A DNA stretch of 64,000 nt from Rhizopus arrhizus. Lineage: Eukaryota > Mucoromycota > Mucoromycetes > Mucorales > Rhizopodaceae. Location: the NCBI GenBank assembly GCA_024220505.1, contig JAKZZE010000018.1, positions 868,001-932,000 on the forward strand, given 5' to 3'. The position numbers and the translations under genes were made by a program. Shown here one piece after another: positions 11,426 through 23,687 of the stretch. Within the stretch, counting starts at the first letter, position 1, and each line of letters starts with the position of its first letter. The notes under the pieces are model-generated. The model was not told the DNA's origin. It worked only from the letters and a program-made list of their open reading frames with translations, and did no database searches.

Positions 11426-14400
11426 TTATTAGTAGACAGATCATGCACACCTGTTATATTCATTTTCAACATCAACTTCTTTCCAATACTCGTCTATACT
11501 ATTTTTATATGTTTTTTATATTGTTCCTCAAAAGCAAAAACTGAAAAGTGCAATATGCAAAATTTATTGGATGTGCAGCTGAGAGCCAGAACCAGCTTTT
11601 GTCATTATACATGCATTGATTGGTGCTTGGATTACGAGAAAGAACATTAGAGAGTATAGAAAAATCTATAGTTTGAAATCGTTGTTAGATGTTGCGGATA
11701 TTACATTAACATGGATACTGCTAATAAATAATAAAAAGTATGTGTATTTACAAATAATAACAGATCATGAATGAGGAGAAATTGTATTATAACAACGTTT
11801 GAAGTAGTCTATGGGCGTTTCATTTAAATAAATGTACCTTAGAAAATGCAATAATTGAGGTCTGATAGTTACTGAGCATTTTAGGAAGCTAAATAATGGT
11901 ATTCTACATAACAGGCTGTGTTGGACGTACTGAAGACATGAAGAAGGAGTGTTCATCCTTGCAAAGTATTTAAAGTAACATTATGCATTATTATGGGTCA
12001 ACAGTGGACAAAATTGATTATTTATATGTAGCAGAACTATTATATAATTAACATTATTGATAATAAGGGTATACATAAAATCCCGTGCAACGATTCGCTT
12101 GATCGTCTTACATTTTAGTTTGTGTTTAATTTGTAAGCCAAATAAGAATGCTAATATGTAATCAAAGTCGATTATCTTTAATACGGAAGAAAAGTTTCCT
12201 ATCCAATGACAAATGGTTGTGATATTTAAAAAATTACTATGGGCCATCCGCTAGATAACATCAATTATTCATGTACAAATTTTAAAAAGATTCAACATTT
12301 AATGTCACCTCTCAACAGCATGTAAATACTGAGCATTTAGTACAGTTCATACTTTTTAATTATCTTAAACTTCAACTGCACTAGACTGTTCTAAAAAAGC
12401 CTATTTTATAACCATATTTTACACATTCAATAAATCCAGCAATACTACAAGTAGATCCGCTATATTTAGCTATTTATATTTTTTTTTAAATAATTGACAG
12501 AAACTTCAGCTGTTTGAAGCTCTTGATAAATATGGTTGTTATTGGCAATATCCAATCGCATTTTGGAACATGTCATTGAGGCTTTAACGGATTGAACACT
12601 GTATATTTCTACTGTACCCATGGCTTTAATACTTAAACTCAAAATGACATGGTTGTAACTTTTAGTATTATAATGAGATTATGTATTTATTTCAGAGTGT
12701 AATCGATAGTACGAGTAATGCTCTCTGATAATTTTCTACTCGAACTCTCCATCATTAGCTTCTCGCAACTAAAAGCATCAAATCTAAGCCCATCAAAGTA
12801 TCCAGCTGAATCAGGTGCCTAACTACTGGTGTCAATAGCCTTTAATTTATATGATTTACTGTAGATTTCACATCGTTTGAAGTCTGGTAATTTTTCTTTA
12901 CTCGGCAAAGGATTGAAATATAGGTACAATATTCCATCTTGAATCTTATCCTGTTATTAGTTTCTGAAATACACTTGTAATTGCATTTTCCAACGAAATC
13001 GGTTAAAATATATTGGAAAGTCAATATCAGCTTTGCTTTATTGGAGCAGATGAGGAATGTTGGGGATATTTATGATTCTATGATCATGCTGAGAGGTCCC
13101 TAAGTGATATTTCAAATGTATAAATTAGCATACTATAAGCGGTATTATGGGTACAGTTTGTTATTAATTAAAACTAAAAGAAAATACAAAGGGAAACTTG
13201 GGAAGTACTGATAAATTACTAGAAGAAATATAAAATATATCCTAGTGAGACGGAAACTACTATAAGCAAATGCTAATGTTTGAAAAGAGGAAAGAAGCAT
13301 GGAGATTTGAATGAGCAAAATAGACGCCAAACAGAGCGAAGCTGTAAGGGTAAATCAGGGTAAACCTTTTGAAGGATAGCTGTCCAAATGGAAAGCCAGA
13401 GAGGGCAAAAAACCAAAAATATTCATCAGTATCATACATAGTCGAGATCGAAAGAAATCAGTCATATAAGCTTTGTGTAAGAATGATATCGTAGGTAGCT
13501 TTGATTTAGGCATTATATACCATACTGTATGCGCCTTAAGGAGCGCAATGGCCTCAAAAAATACAGAAATCGAGATTTGGAAATATTACAGTGCTCGTCT
13601 GGAGGCGGCACTAGAATAAAATCATACAAAAAAAAAAAAAAAAAAGATTTGGAAATATTGACCTTAAATTGATAAAGGGGGTTTTAAATATCTAAGTTTA
13701 GCTTAAGTAAACTTTTATCATAAACATTAATTTCGAAGCTGCTGAAAGGGTATTTGATATACGATTGTCTTATATAGCTATTAAATTCTTTAATATAACT
13801 TATAAGGTTGCAGTTATATTATTATATATTGCAAAATACTTTGCACAAATGTTGACATAACTCAGATTTAGTGGCATATTCTCCTCTTACTCACAGTCGC
13901 AATTGATTGACTGCTGTATCGTAAGTGAAGTTGAATGCCAAAAATCTGGGCTCTCGATAGAGCCAGTGAGATTCAGAAATTAAGGTAGAAAATTTTGCCA
14001 GAGATAGTAGCAACAAGTTTGAAAGAGACAACGAATAAAAACCTGGATTAAGGAAAAATAATCAAAGGACTTATAAATGAATGCATGATGTGCAGTGAAT
14101 TGCTGAGACCATACTTTTGAAAAGTAGGCGCAAAGAATGACAGTAGATGAAAACGGCTATTACCAGCGATAATTAACAAATGATGTTTGGTGACAGACTC
14201 GACCAGAGACTGAATGTTTAAATTAATGAAAATGTACCAAAAATGTCCAATCTGCAAAACCAAATGATGTAACTGAAGTTTTAAAACACCTAAGCCATCT
14301 CTTGCTATAGTAGCATATGGTTGGTTAAAGAACATGAGAAGTAGTTTCTACTGCCAAGCAAACACGTATATGATTTTTCGCAACTCATTGAAAAAAATAC

Positions 14401-15558
14401 TTTGTGTCATGTTCCGATCTACTTTAGATATGATTCATATACAAATCACAAAGTCAGTGCAATTAATATTTTAAAATACTTAATATCCTTTTTCTATTAT
14501 TCAGTCATAATTAATTCTGCTCTTTTAATACAGTTCCTGAAACAATGACACATAAATGAAAAATAAATCAACTTAAGAAATAGATGTAAATAGTCCACTT
14601 GCACAACCAGGAACAATTTTTTTATTAAGCATTATTGACCTTTGATCTGCAGCCATAGTTAATTAAATTACTTTTGAAGTGCTTTGTTGAATCTTTATGA
14701 AAGGAGTATAAGTACTAGATATAATGATATTAAATAAGGAGCATACTTTTTTACAGTTTTTTGTTTTAACAAAAAATCATCTGTCTGCTGCGAGAGCATC
14801 AGAAAGAATGTTAAGATTTAGAATATAAAAAGTCTTAGAATATAGGTCAATGGCAGATGCTTTTTCAGTAAAAGCATTGCATTTATTGATTATGCTAGAT
14901 TTAACCATCGTATTACTAGAAATTTCAAGGGCATACCAGCAAGAGTAGCTGTTCCGATCATCAAAGGTATCAGGATCATCATTCCCCTTGCAATACCTGA
15001 AGCGGGTATAATATATATTCCGTTGAAGAGCTCACCGCCAGTATCTGCTGAGAAGAAAAGAAAGCTGGATGGTACTGAGGTAAAGAAGATAGTTGCTCGC
15101 ATTAGAGTGCACACAGAATATTAATTTGCATATATCAAACGTAATGGACGTATTGGATAAGAATGTAACGAAAGGTGATGTATAATACATCTATACAAAG
15201 CCCTTTATCCAAAATAATACTTATTGATAGTAAATTATATAAATGCATATATATTCCTTCTTATTCTCCTTTCTTAATCCCATAAAAGAGCTTTGGTCCA
15301 AGGCGAAGTCTGGTATTAAATGGCATGCGTTCAAAGCAGACGATATATCAATGGAGAGAATAATACAATCTGTAAAAAATAAAGTGAAGCAATATGATTT
15401 CCAAGGCTGGGTTCAGCACTTCCAAATTTTCTTTGAACATTACAAAAATAAAGAGATTGGTCTTCAAGCATTATTGTATAAATTAAGCGAAATTTTCTCT
15501 GAATAATTTTTATGAAGTGAGCGAATTGATTTCCGCAATCTGAGTGAATTTTTTAAAT
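11426..15558. mobile_element. 4.1-kb insert carrying a decayed DDE transposon
   Basis: Lies exactly between the two copies of the 217-bp direct repeat. The right 700 bp hold a broken transposase on the plus strand. After it come 52 bp (15507-15558) before the repeat resumes, a plausible length for a transposon end. The remaining 3.4 kb (11426-14840) has no intact gene: frames are short and broken, and no domain was recognised. No matching inverted terminal repeat was found at the left border, so the exact limits of the original transposon are unknown. Confidence 0.6.
14840..15506 (+). pseudogene. Degenerate DDE (Tc1/mariner-like, DDE_3) transposase
   Basis: Pieces appear in the expected order across frames and stops. 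First comes AFIDYARFNHRITRNFKG, which corresponds to the catalytic F-I-D-E-A-x-F-N block. Then GIPARVAVPIIKGIRIIIPL, then KRNGRIG, then FLNPIKELWSKAKSGIKWH, the C-terminal NPIE-x-LW-x-KxK signature, and finally a helical tail ending at 15506. The DEAG segment has become DYAR, the second catalytic Asp segment is missing, and there are stops near 15122-15230. This is a dead copy. Similar transposases are common in Mucorales genomes (recalled family pattern, not searched). Confidence 0.75.
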
Positions 15559-15775
15559 GAACAGGTACAAAAAAGTTTATTTTATAAACTTAATTCTAAT
15601 TTTTCAAAGCACTCGGAGCTTACTACTTTGTCGTCTATTGTGAATGGATTGAGCAAGTATTAAGAAATAATAGAAAATACAATCTACATTGGTTTGGTCC
15701 TCTTTGTTATTTAAGACTAATTGAAAAAATGAAAAAATAAATGTTTCTGACTTTTAAATAATGTGTTTGTGCACA
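15559..15775 (+). repeat. 217-bp direct repeat, copy 2 (ceramidase 3'-end fragment)
   Basis: Duplicate of 11208-11425. It starts within the exon-8 equivalent and contains the last intron, complete exon 9 with stop and the same 3' flank to GTGCACA. With no upstream exons it is a gene fragment. It ends 62 bp before the HSF-type start codon, so it now forms most of that gene's proximal upstream region. Confidence 0.93.
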
Positions 15776-15837
15776 AAAAAAAAATTAGTTTTTTTTTATA
15801 TTTCCCCTCCTCCCTTTTTTTTTCTTTCTTTTATTGG

Positions 15838-17047
15838 ATGCATTACGGCAGGGACTATACATTATCTGCCGAGACATCAATATACGATTATTATTCGTCT
15901 GGAAGTTCCCCTGAAAATTCACCAAGAGGCCCAATAAATATGTCTACTTCTTTACAGTTACCAGCAAACAATAGTTGTAATAATAACAATAGCAATAATA
16001 AGAACAGTAATAATACTTTTGTTCATAAATTGTACAAGTAAATAAGTTAATAATCATACGCACACATCTTTATATTAATATAAATTAAAGTATGGTAATT
16101 GATAACCAATACCAACATTTAATTGCTTGGAATTATACTGGATCATCATTTGTTGTTTGTAATATATTGGAGTTTTCAAGAGATGTTTTACCAAAACATT
16201 TTAAACATAACAATTTTAGTAGTTTTGTTCGCCAACTAAACATGTAAGTACAGTTAATATCAATACATCTGTGTACTTATACTCTATAGGTATGGATTTC
16301 ATAAAGTGAATAAATCACCCAAAGGACATAGAACATTAGCAGAAAATCAAATATGGGAATTTTCTCATTCAAAATTCATTAAAGATAGACCTGATTTATT
16401 AGATGAAATTAAACGAAAATCATTAGAAACTGATACAAATAGGAGGGATGATGTAGGAACACATATGGCTATGATGCAAGTATCTCAATCTGAAATGGTA
16501 CAGCAATTATCAAGATTGCAAGAAACTTATCATCAAATGAAAAGAGAATTAGAAGAAGCAAAATATAAGCAACAAAAGCAGCAGCAATTATTAAAACAAA
16601 TGTCAGACTTTTTATATCAAAGACATGGTACACAATGTAAGGCGATGATTATACTTTATAATATGCTTATACTTTATTTGTATAGTAGATCTACCACCTA
16701 ATCAATTTGAACAGCATCCAAGGCCTACTACTCCTTCTATCTTTGTTACCTCTCATGATTTCATGGATCAAAGGCAACGTCCTGTATTATCCGTACAAAC
16801 ACATGGTCTATCACCTGGAATAGAGCAGCAGCAACCTACTTCACCTGCTTTAAGTGCCTATCATACTGCTTTAAACACACCTGTATCCCCTAGTTCAACT
16901 CATTTTATTCCTGACGAAGAGATTCCTAATCTTTATACCAGCAATAGTAACTCCCCTCTGTCCCCAAATGACTTTGCTATCTTACAGCAACCACAATCAT
17001 TTTATACACAACAAGTCATGATGGATCAAACAAATAGTGTCCCTTAA
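15838..17047 (+). CDS. HSF-type DNA-binding transcription factor
   Basis: Four exons: 15838-16037, 16091-16243, 16290-16636 and 16686-17047, in phase, 353 residues. A Ser/Asn-rich N-terminus (about 60 residues) precedes an HSF DNA-binding domain: [81 protein letters not shown] coiled coil (about residues 150-200: [20 protein letters not shown]) follows, and the C-terminus is rich in Pro/Ser/Gln. Whether it is the true heat-shock factor or a Sfl1/Mga2-type paralogue cannot be decided; the coiled coil is short. The start is the first ATG after a T-rich tract. The proximal promoter includes the duplicated ceramidase fragment. Confidence 0.88.
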
Positions 17048-17162
17048 CACATTATAAACTCCGAATTAAAATATATTCTGACATTCATACAAACACACTC
17101 ACACGCTCACACTTGTACACATTATTCTTCCTCTTTTTCTCTCTTATATTTTTTTGGTGACC

Positions 17163-18623
17163 ATGAGTAGTATTAATAAAAAATTTGATGTTACAGTATT
17201 TGGTGCAACTGGCTTAACTGGAAAACATATCGTTCGACACATCTTTCAACTAGCCACAGACAATCCCAACCTATTCCCTTCTAATTTTAATTGGGCTATA
17301 GCAGGACGTAATGAAGAAAATTTAGAGGCCATTGTACAAGAAATGCTTCAAGCTTATACTCAAGTAAGCATAAATCCACCTTCTGTATTGGTTGCTTCTG
17401 TAACCCAACGAGAAAACCTGGATAACATAACAGGCCAAACAAAAGTATTGATTAATGCAGTGGGACCATTTCGTTTCATGGGTGAATATGTTGTACGGTC
17501 TTGTGTTGAACAAGGTTGTCACTATGTAGACGTCACTGGTATGGACAAACACCGATCATTATTTCCCATATATGCTTATTAATTTATTAGGTGAACCTGA
17601 ATTTGTTGAACGTATGCAGCGTACCTATCACGAAAAAGCAGTATCAAACCGTGTTACTATTGTTCATTCGTGTGGATTTGATAGTGTAAGACTGTACTTG
17701 ATAGATATACAATGAGTCTCACTTTTCAATTGAAGGTGCCCACAGACATGGGTGTGCTTTATACAAAAGTATATATACAGAAAAAGGCTGGGTCCCCTCA
17801 CAGATTGAAATGTTCTTTAAAATGCATACTGGAGAAGCAGGTATGCGAGGTGGTTATGCTACTTATGAATCAGCGGGTAATACAATATAAATCTTGGAAA
17901 AAAAAAGACACAATCTAACATAAACTAGTTCACGGCTTTGGATCTGCCGAGCTATTAAGAGAGATTCGTAAGGCATCTACGCTTAAAAAACTAGGTGCAC
18001 CTGTAGGTGCACGTTTGAAGTTTCATAAAGGAGTAACAAAAGATAAGGAATATGGTTATCATGTTCCTTTTGTCTTTGCTGATCCCTCTATTGTTCGTCT
18101 CTCTCAGCAAATATTTCTTACGGGTTATGCCAATACCTCAGATAACAATGAGCCAATCCCACCCACAGTTCAATTTACAGCCTATTTATTACTTCCATCT
18201 TTGTGGGCAGTGATACTCTATATGTTTTACGGCTTCATCTTTTCTTTTTTAGCTGGTTCACATTGGGGACGTCAATTGCTGTTAAAACATCCCAAATTCT
18301 TTTCTGCAGGCCTCTTTGGAAAAGAACATCCTAGTCAAACACAGTTAGACCAAACGTCATTTGAAGTCATTTTACGTTCAAAAGGTTATGAGCAAGTCCC
18401 TATAGATGACAAGATGCAACCTACCAAATCACTCAAAGTCGTTGTGCGTGGGCCTGAGCCCGGTTATGTTGCAACACCTCGCCTTGTATTGCAATCTGCA
18501 TTAGTCTTGTTACAGCATGAACGCGTACCATGTGGTGTTTTTACGCCAAGTACAGCCTTTTGGCAAACTGATTTAATACAACGTCTTGGTCAAGTTGGTA
18601 TTCATTTTGATATTTCAGACTAA
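17163..18623 (+). CDS. Saccharopine dehydrogenase-like oxidoreductase (SCCPDH), apparent frameshift
   Basis: Predicted NAD(P)-dependent oxidoreductase of the SCCPDH family, often lipid-droplet or membrane associated; substrate unknown. Exons 17163-17538, 17591-17685, 17736-17876 and 17929-18623. The Rossmann start VTVFGATGLTGKHIVRHIF is followed by LINAVGPFRFMGE, GCHYVDVTGEPEFVERM, HSCGFDSVPTDMGVLYTK, GWVPSQIEMFFKMHTGEAG, a membrane helix (LPSLWAVILYMFYGFIF) and GPEPGYVATPRL. Within exon 3 the frame changes between GVLYTK and the YTEKGWVPSQ segment, at the A-run 17765-17768. One extra A would restore frame, and no intron fits. It is either a real lesion or a homopolymer error. The rest is intact, about 440 residues. 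Confidence 0.85.
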
Positions 18624-18743
18624 TTTTTTTATTTGTCAACGTAATGTATAACGTATTATGAAATAAACCACATAATTATTATAAATATCGAGCTTTTATT
18701 TTTGCTCTTTTTCTCTTTATACCTTTTTCTCTACTTGTAAACA

Positions 18744-18950
18744 ATGAAAATGAAATCAACCTATCCCTCATCGTCATCATTAATGGGCGATCCACCTTAC
18801 AAGAAGAACCGAAAAGTCACATTTTCTCGGGTTGTTATATTAAACGATTCAACTACATTTATTTTGGTCAACAAGGATGATAAATGCAGTCTTTTTCGTA
18901 AACTTAGCAATAGATCATTGTACTGTAATAATAAAGATGCTTGTTTTTAA
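18744..18950 (+). CDS. Small hypothetical protein (uncertain)
   Basis: 68-codon frame starting MKMKSTYPSSSSLMGDPPYK after a pyrimidine-rich leader that resembles those before real plus-strand genes here. It is rich in Lys/Ser at the N-terminus and has no recognised domain. Its stop is 12 bp from the convergent peptidyl-tRNA hydrolase stop. The second half may be intron or UTR. It could be a real short gene or chance. Confidence 0.25.
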   Translation: MKMKSTYPSSSSLMGDPPYKKNRKVTFSRVVILNDSTTFILVNKDDKCSLFRKLSNRSLYCNNKDACF

Positions 18951-18964
18951 TTTATTTTATTATT

Positions 18965-19733
18965 CTATAAACTGTAATCACTTAATGAATTTTCATCATT
19001 ATCTATTTTTACTTTCTTTTTCTTCTTTTTTGTTTTATTTTTTGGTAATTGTCCTTTATCACAGAAGAGTTCTAATCCTTGGTCTCTTGTCCAGATCGGA
19101 TATACCAATGATTCTAATTGCTCAATTTCTTTTTGATTGAACTTGCTTAATACAAAATTTGCAACAATATCATGTGACCTGTCATCAAAAGGTGGACGTC
19201 CAATGCCAATACGAATCCTCTTAAAATCCTTTTGTTTTAAATGTTCAATCACTGATTTGACTCCATTATGTCCGTTAGCTGAACCGCTCTCTTTTAAACT
19301 CACTTTACCCAATTCTCGTTGCATATCATCATGAAATACATACAAGTTGCTCATAGAGATAGATAAGTCATGCACTACACAATTGTCAGTATATGTATGA
19401 AGGATAGAATAAGCTCAAGTACCTGCTTGGGCAACACAGGAACCACTGATATTCATAAATTTTCTGGGCTTTAAAAATGTCACTTGGTATTCTTTGACTT
19501 CTTTGTTTGAATGAACCATGACTGTTGTATGTGTTGTATCTGATTTCCAGTTACGATTCTGGGTCCAAGACAAGTTTAGATGCTTAACAATATGATCTAT
19601 TACCATCATGCCAACATTATGTCTTGTATTGGGTAGTGTAGCATTACCTAACCCAACAAACTAAAAAATTAACTCTTGCGAGACTATGACAAAAGCATAT
19701 ACTTACAAGTAATTTAGCTTGATTCATTAACAT
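18965..19733 (-). CDS. PTH1: Peptidyl-tRNA hydrolase, bacterial/mitochondrial PTH1 type
   Basis: Releases tRNA from prematurely dropped peptidyl-tRNA, probably in mitochondria. Three exons: 19707-19733, 19423-19660 and 18965-19374, introns 46 and 48 nt, 224 residues. Motifs: FVGLGNATLPNTRHNVGMM, with the catalytic His in TRHN; FLKPRKFMNISG, the K-P-x-x-FMN-x-SG signature; YVFHDDMQRELGKVSLK, with the general-base Asp; SGSANGHNGVKSVIEH; and RIRIGIGRPP. The C-terminus has an extra Lys-rich tail (KTKKKKKKVK). The N-terminus before the GLGN motif is only about 9 residues, so no clear presequence is seen; an upstream exon cannot be excluded. An alternative start is Met3. Confidence 0.92.
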
Positions 19734-22700
19734 ATGTCTGGATCATTTGAAAAAAAAAAAAAAAGAAAAAAGAAAGTGAACTTTTTCTCTACTCTCCTTT
19801 CTATTCATACTCCGATAGAAGGGGGAAAAAAATGATTAGAATTGTGATATGAAGATAGTCAAGCCTTTTCGATAAAACATCCATTGAGACTCGTTTTGCA
19901 CTCTAGTACTTCTCAAACCTTAGCTGATCAATTAAAGATCACTTGCAGTCATTAATCTCAAGAATTAAAAGAAAAGTATATATCCTATTGTAATAAAAGC
20001 GATTATGTCATATTCGATAATACTGTCGATACGTTTATTGTATAGAAATAATGAACCCCAAATGGATGAACAAAGCATGATAACCAAATATCAATTTATA
20101 TTTTGGTTAAATGTTTCATGTAAGGAACTGGCCCTTGTAATATATACTTCTTTTCTATAGAAGAGCCATTAAATCACTAATTAATGCTTTAAAGCAACTT
20201 TATGTTTGCATACACTCCATTTTATGGACGCGTTTAATAGGTGTATTTGATTTAATTGACTACTTCGCTTCAGAAGCTTGGTTTTATTCAAATGATGCGT
20301 GCTAGATGCTAAAAAAACACTTCTAGGATACTTATTTCGTGTTTTCCTTAACTTAGCTACTTAAAAATTTCCTCCAGACTGCTTAGACTTCTCTTGTTTT
20401 TATAATCTATAGCAAATTATGCAGCTTTCAATTGAAGCTGTAATTTTGAGCGCAAGTGGGTTAAATTCACTTTGTTGACTGACATGTACTATCGTTTCAT
20501 CAATTTACTAACTCAAGTTGCTTTCAGAGCAGGAGGATATTTGGACATATTGGTATAAAAATTTAATAACTTAGCCCTGAAGACGGTAAAAAACACAAAG
20601 AGCATTCTTTTTCAAAAGAAAAGAAAACCAACTATGCTTATAGTACATCTGTGCCTTTGGCAAGCCTAGTCATTTTAGCACACAAACTCACAGTCTTACC
20701 TGCTTGAACTTAGTCTGGAGAACAAACATAATTTTAGAGCAGTCCATCATGTTGACTACACTCATTCAAAAAGAGCAACATAAGAAAGAAAGTAATATTC
20801 TTCTTTTTTCATAATTTGCTTATCTCTCATATAAAGCAGTTTTTGAAAGCAAGATGGAATCATTATGAGCAATCAAATTAAACAGCTAACTTATTAGACT
20901 ATATGTGCACTTTAGGCTTCTAGAAAAGGAAGTGGTGATAGGCTCAAAGAACTTTAAGTTGTATGCATACAAATATGAATGATATGTAAGATAAATGTAG
21001 TTCAGACTGGAAAAAGTAGACACTCAATTTTGATGCAGTTGCTTTTCTTTTTTGAGCTCCAGCTACCTTCATTTTCTTCGGATTTCGAAAAGTCTCTAGT
21101 TCTGTATTTACAACATCTATTGCCAAAGCCGATTAAAGAACAATTTATAATATAACGTTAGCTATTGGACCATTCATTACAATTAGAGTGCTACGAGATT
21201 AGCGAGCAATAGAGAAGCCTCATATTGATTTCAGAGACTGTTGCTTCAATAAAAACATAATTTTGAAAAAGCGTATATCCGCTCCTGTCCATTTCCTTAC
21301 CTACTCGAGACGATTTTGAGTATTGCTCTTGATTTCATAGTGATAAGTATCCTGCTTATCAATGCCATTCACGAGCATTTGTACAGTTGTTCTTTCTCCA
21401 GATTGGCTTGTCTTCATCTGAGAACCTTGTTGTAAATCAATTTATCACGGAATAGCTATTTAGAAAATAACTTCATCAAAACAATCGTAATGAGGGAAGA
21501 CCTTGCACATACTTTCATAATAATAGTAGAAAAATAGTGCTTTTAGCCTTCGTTCAAGTATCTGCGTCAGTATATCGATTGCATTCTTCTTCATCAGGAA
21601 CATGACTATGTTCGTTGATTATTGGCTTAACGTAAAAATTGCCCACTTTAATTTATAAGAAGTGGCTTTGATTTACCATTCTTGCTATATTAGATTGATG
21701 GTTTTGCGATCATTCTTAATTGACGCTGCTTCCTTCCTCTGTCACAAAATAAAATAGCATTCTAAATTATCTATTTGACATTAGAATTTGAGACTTGGCT
21801 TATGGCTTTAAGCAAATCCTCTCTTGCAAAAACGCAAACTTTTCGACCAAACTAAAAGTAGCAAGCAGACAAAAACGAGAATGATTTCCTGCAAAACAAT
21901 TTTAATTTCGCTTTATATTCTCGTCTTTACTAATATCAGATAGATGAATGTGATCTTCAAATTTCAAGTCTGTAACATCCATCATCTCATAATCGTTATT
22001 TATTATAATGATCCCTTCACCAATAGCATTTTACCAATATCTCAGTCAAACTTGATTGTAAGTGGAACTTTGATGTGATATGCGCGTTTAGTATATGCCA
22101 TTTCCTAAAAAGTTTTCGAAAATGTACATGATGTTTTTTATTAAGTAACAATTTCCTTATGTACCATTTTCTGTGAATTATTATAAATCCAGTACTTCGC
22201 CGCCACCTTGAGATAATGTCCCTAATTAGGATATGTTCAAGCGCTATATATAGCTTCCAAGCGTGTGTTTGGTATTTTTGAACATTATACTGAACATCAA
22301 TTACAACCTCAGTTCTATAACTATTACTTTCATGCCTGTGAGATATTAGAGAAAACAAGAAATGCATCTTCAAGAATATGACCACTTACTTATGATTACA
22401 TTAAGCAATTAAGGTAAGGGTTTCTAGTTTTTTGCTTAAAAAAAAGCAAACTAGATGCTTTAAAAGCCGCGATACTTGACATATTATTATGTCAAAAGTT
22501 ATTTTATGTAGTAAATCAGTTAAAAAAATTAATTTTTATTTTCTGCTTTTGCTGTTTAAGTTTAACAAAGAATTGAAATCATTTTCTAGAAAAACAAAAT
22601 AAATAAGAAGAAGCTATGTCGTCTAAAGCAACATAGTACGATTAAACAGTTTTTTTTATTAAATTTTGTGTGACCTTATTGAGCATCTAATGTCTAAATT

Positions 22701-23687
22701 ATATCGCATTGCCCAGGTTAGTTCAAAAAGGAAAGAAGGAAGCTAAAACCTTTCTAAACCAAACCTTAAAAAGTAAAGAAAAAAAAAAGGAACATGAAGT
22801 TCATAGAATGGCAGAGGGTTTCACGAGTTAGATTCAACACAGCCAAATGATTAATTGGCATCTAGGGCCAACATCAGGGAAAGGGTCTTGTTGTTGGCAT
22901 AGCAATTCATCATGTGCAGAAAAGCACAGGTAGCTAGTGAATGTATAGGCTATGGAGATGCAGTACAAGATAATAGAGGGTTTCGAAAAGGCGATTTATT
23001 CAAAAGAAATGTTAAAGGATGTTTGATCGTGTTGGGCATCCGTACTCGATTATGCATGTGAAAGCAAGCTATAAAGTGCTTCATGGTGAAAAGATGATAT
23101 GCACGGTACATATAAGGATGATGCTGAACATGAGATAATTAACCTAATCTCCAACGCAGATACCCATTCTTTTCAAGCCGTGTCATGGGCAGCAAAAGAA
23201 TGTGATCAACAGAAAGGTAAAGGTGACAATATGACAGTAGCTTATGATAAGACTAAGCTCGTGTATCAACCGAATTATCCTACAGGAAAGAAGATCGAAT
23301 GGGCCAGAAGGTGCACCTGTTGAGGTTGACCAGCTGAGGGACACAGAATTTCCAAAAGGATATTTTAGACAATCGGTACAATCATTATTAGCTACCAAAG
23401 ACCTAGAGTAAGGATATTAACTTGAACAGCAGAGCAACCTTTGTAAGATGAAGCGAAAAGGTGAGAACACTGTAGAACGTTTAAACATTCAGGGGTAATT
23501 GCATGATACGTTCACTAGTGTGTGTATAGTATTAGTGACTGTCATTTGTTAAGCGACGTCACCCTCCTTAATTTCTCGTGTATTTTTTTCCTCGTGCTCA
23601 TTGCCTCTCCACTCGTGAAAAAAGCTGCACAACTTTTTTTTTTCTATCTTTAATTTTTACGCGCTTTTCCAAAAAAATTTTCCAAAG
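19734..23687. other. Gene-empty decayed region
   Basis: Nearly 4 kb with no gene that can be supported. Frames on both strands are short; the longest (22017-22385, minus, 122 codons) has no recognisable domain. The texture, with broken frames and less pure AT than normal spacers, resembles the 11.4-14.8 kb insert and suggests old mobile or duplicated sequence. Coding-like remnants are visible only at its right end. The last 150 bp are the promoter of CCT3. Confidence 0.6.
22990..23411 (+). pseudogene. Broken coding remnant, family not recognised
   Basis: Consecutive protein-like pieces occur on the plus strand but in shifting frames: VGHPYSIMHVKASYKVLHGE, then HGTYKDDAEHEIINLISNAD and WAAKECDQQKGKGDNMTV, then PTGKKIEWA, then after a one-base shift EGAPVEVDQLRDTEFPKGYF and RQSVQSLLATKDLE with a stop near 23411. 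Codon texture and composition look like a once-translated sequence disrupted by at least two frameshifts. I do not recognise the family; a protein-phosphatase-like DNMTV match is too short to trust. Confidence 0.4.

Noticed and set aside
11208..15775. LTR retrotransposon with 217-bp LTRs
   Set aside because: The repeats are a host gene end containing a spliced exon, without TG...CA termini, primer-binding site or reverse transcriptase between them.
22017..22385. 122-codon minus-strand frame in the gene-empty region
   Set aside because: Irregular His/Lys/Ile-rich sequence, no good leader, no recognised domain, and surrounded by decayed DNA.
23099..23323. Possible PP2C phosphatase C-terminus (KGKGDNMTV)
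   Set aside because: Only a five-residue motif fits; the rest of the remnant does not follow the PP2C order of conserved blocks.
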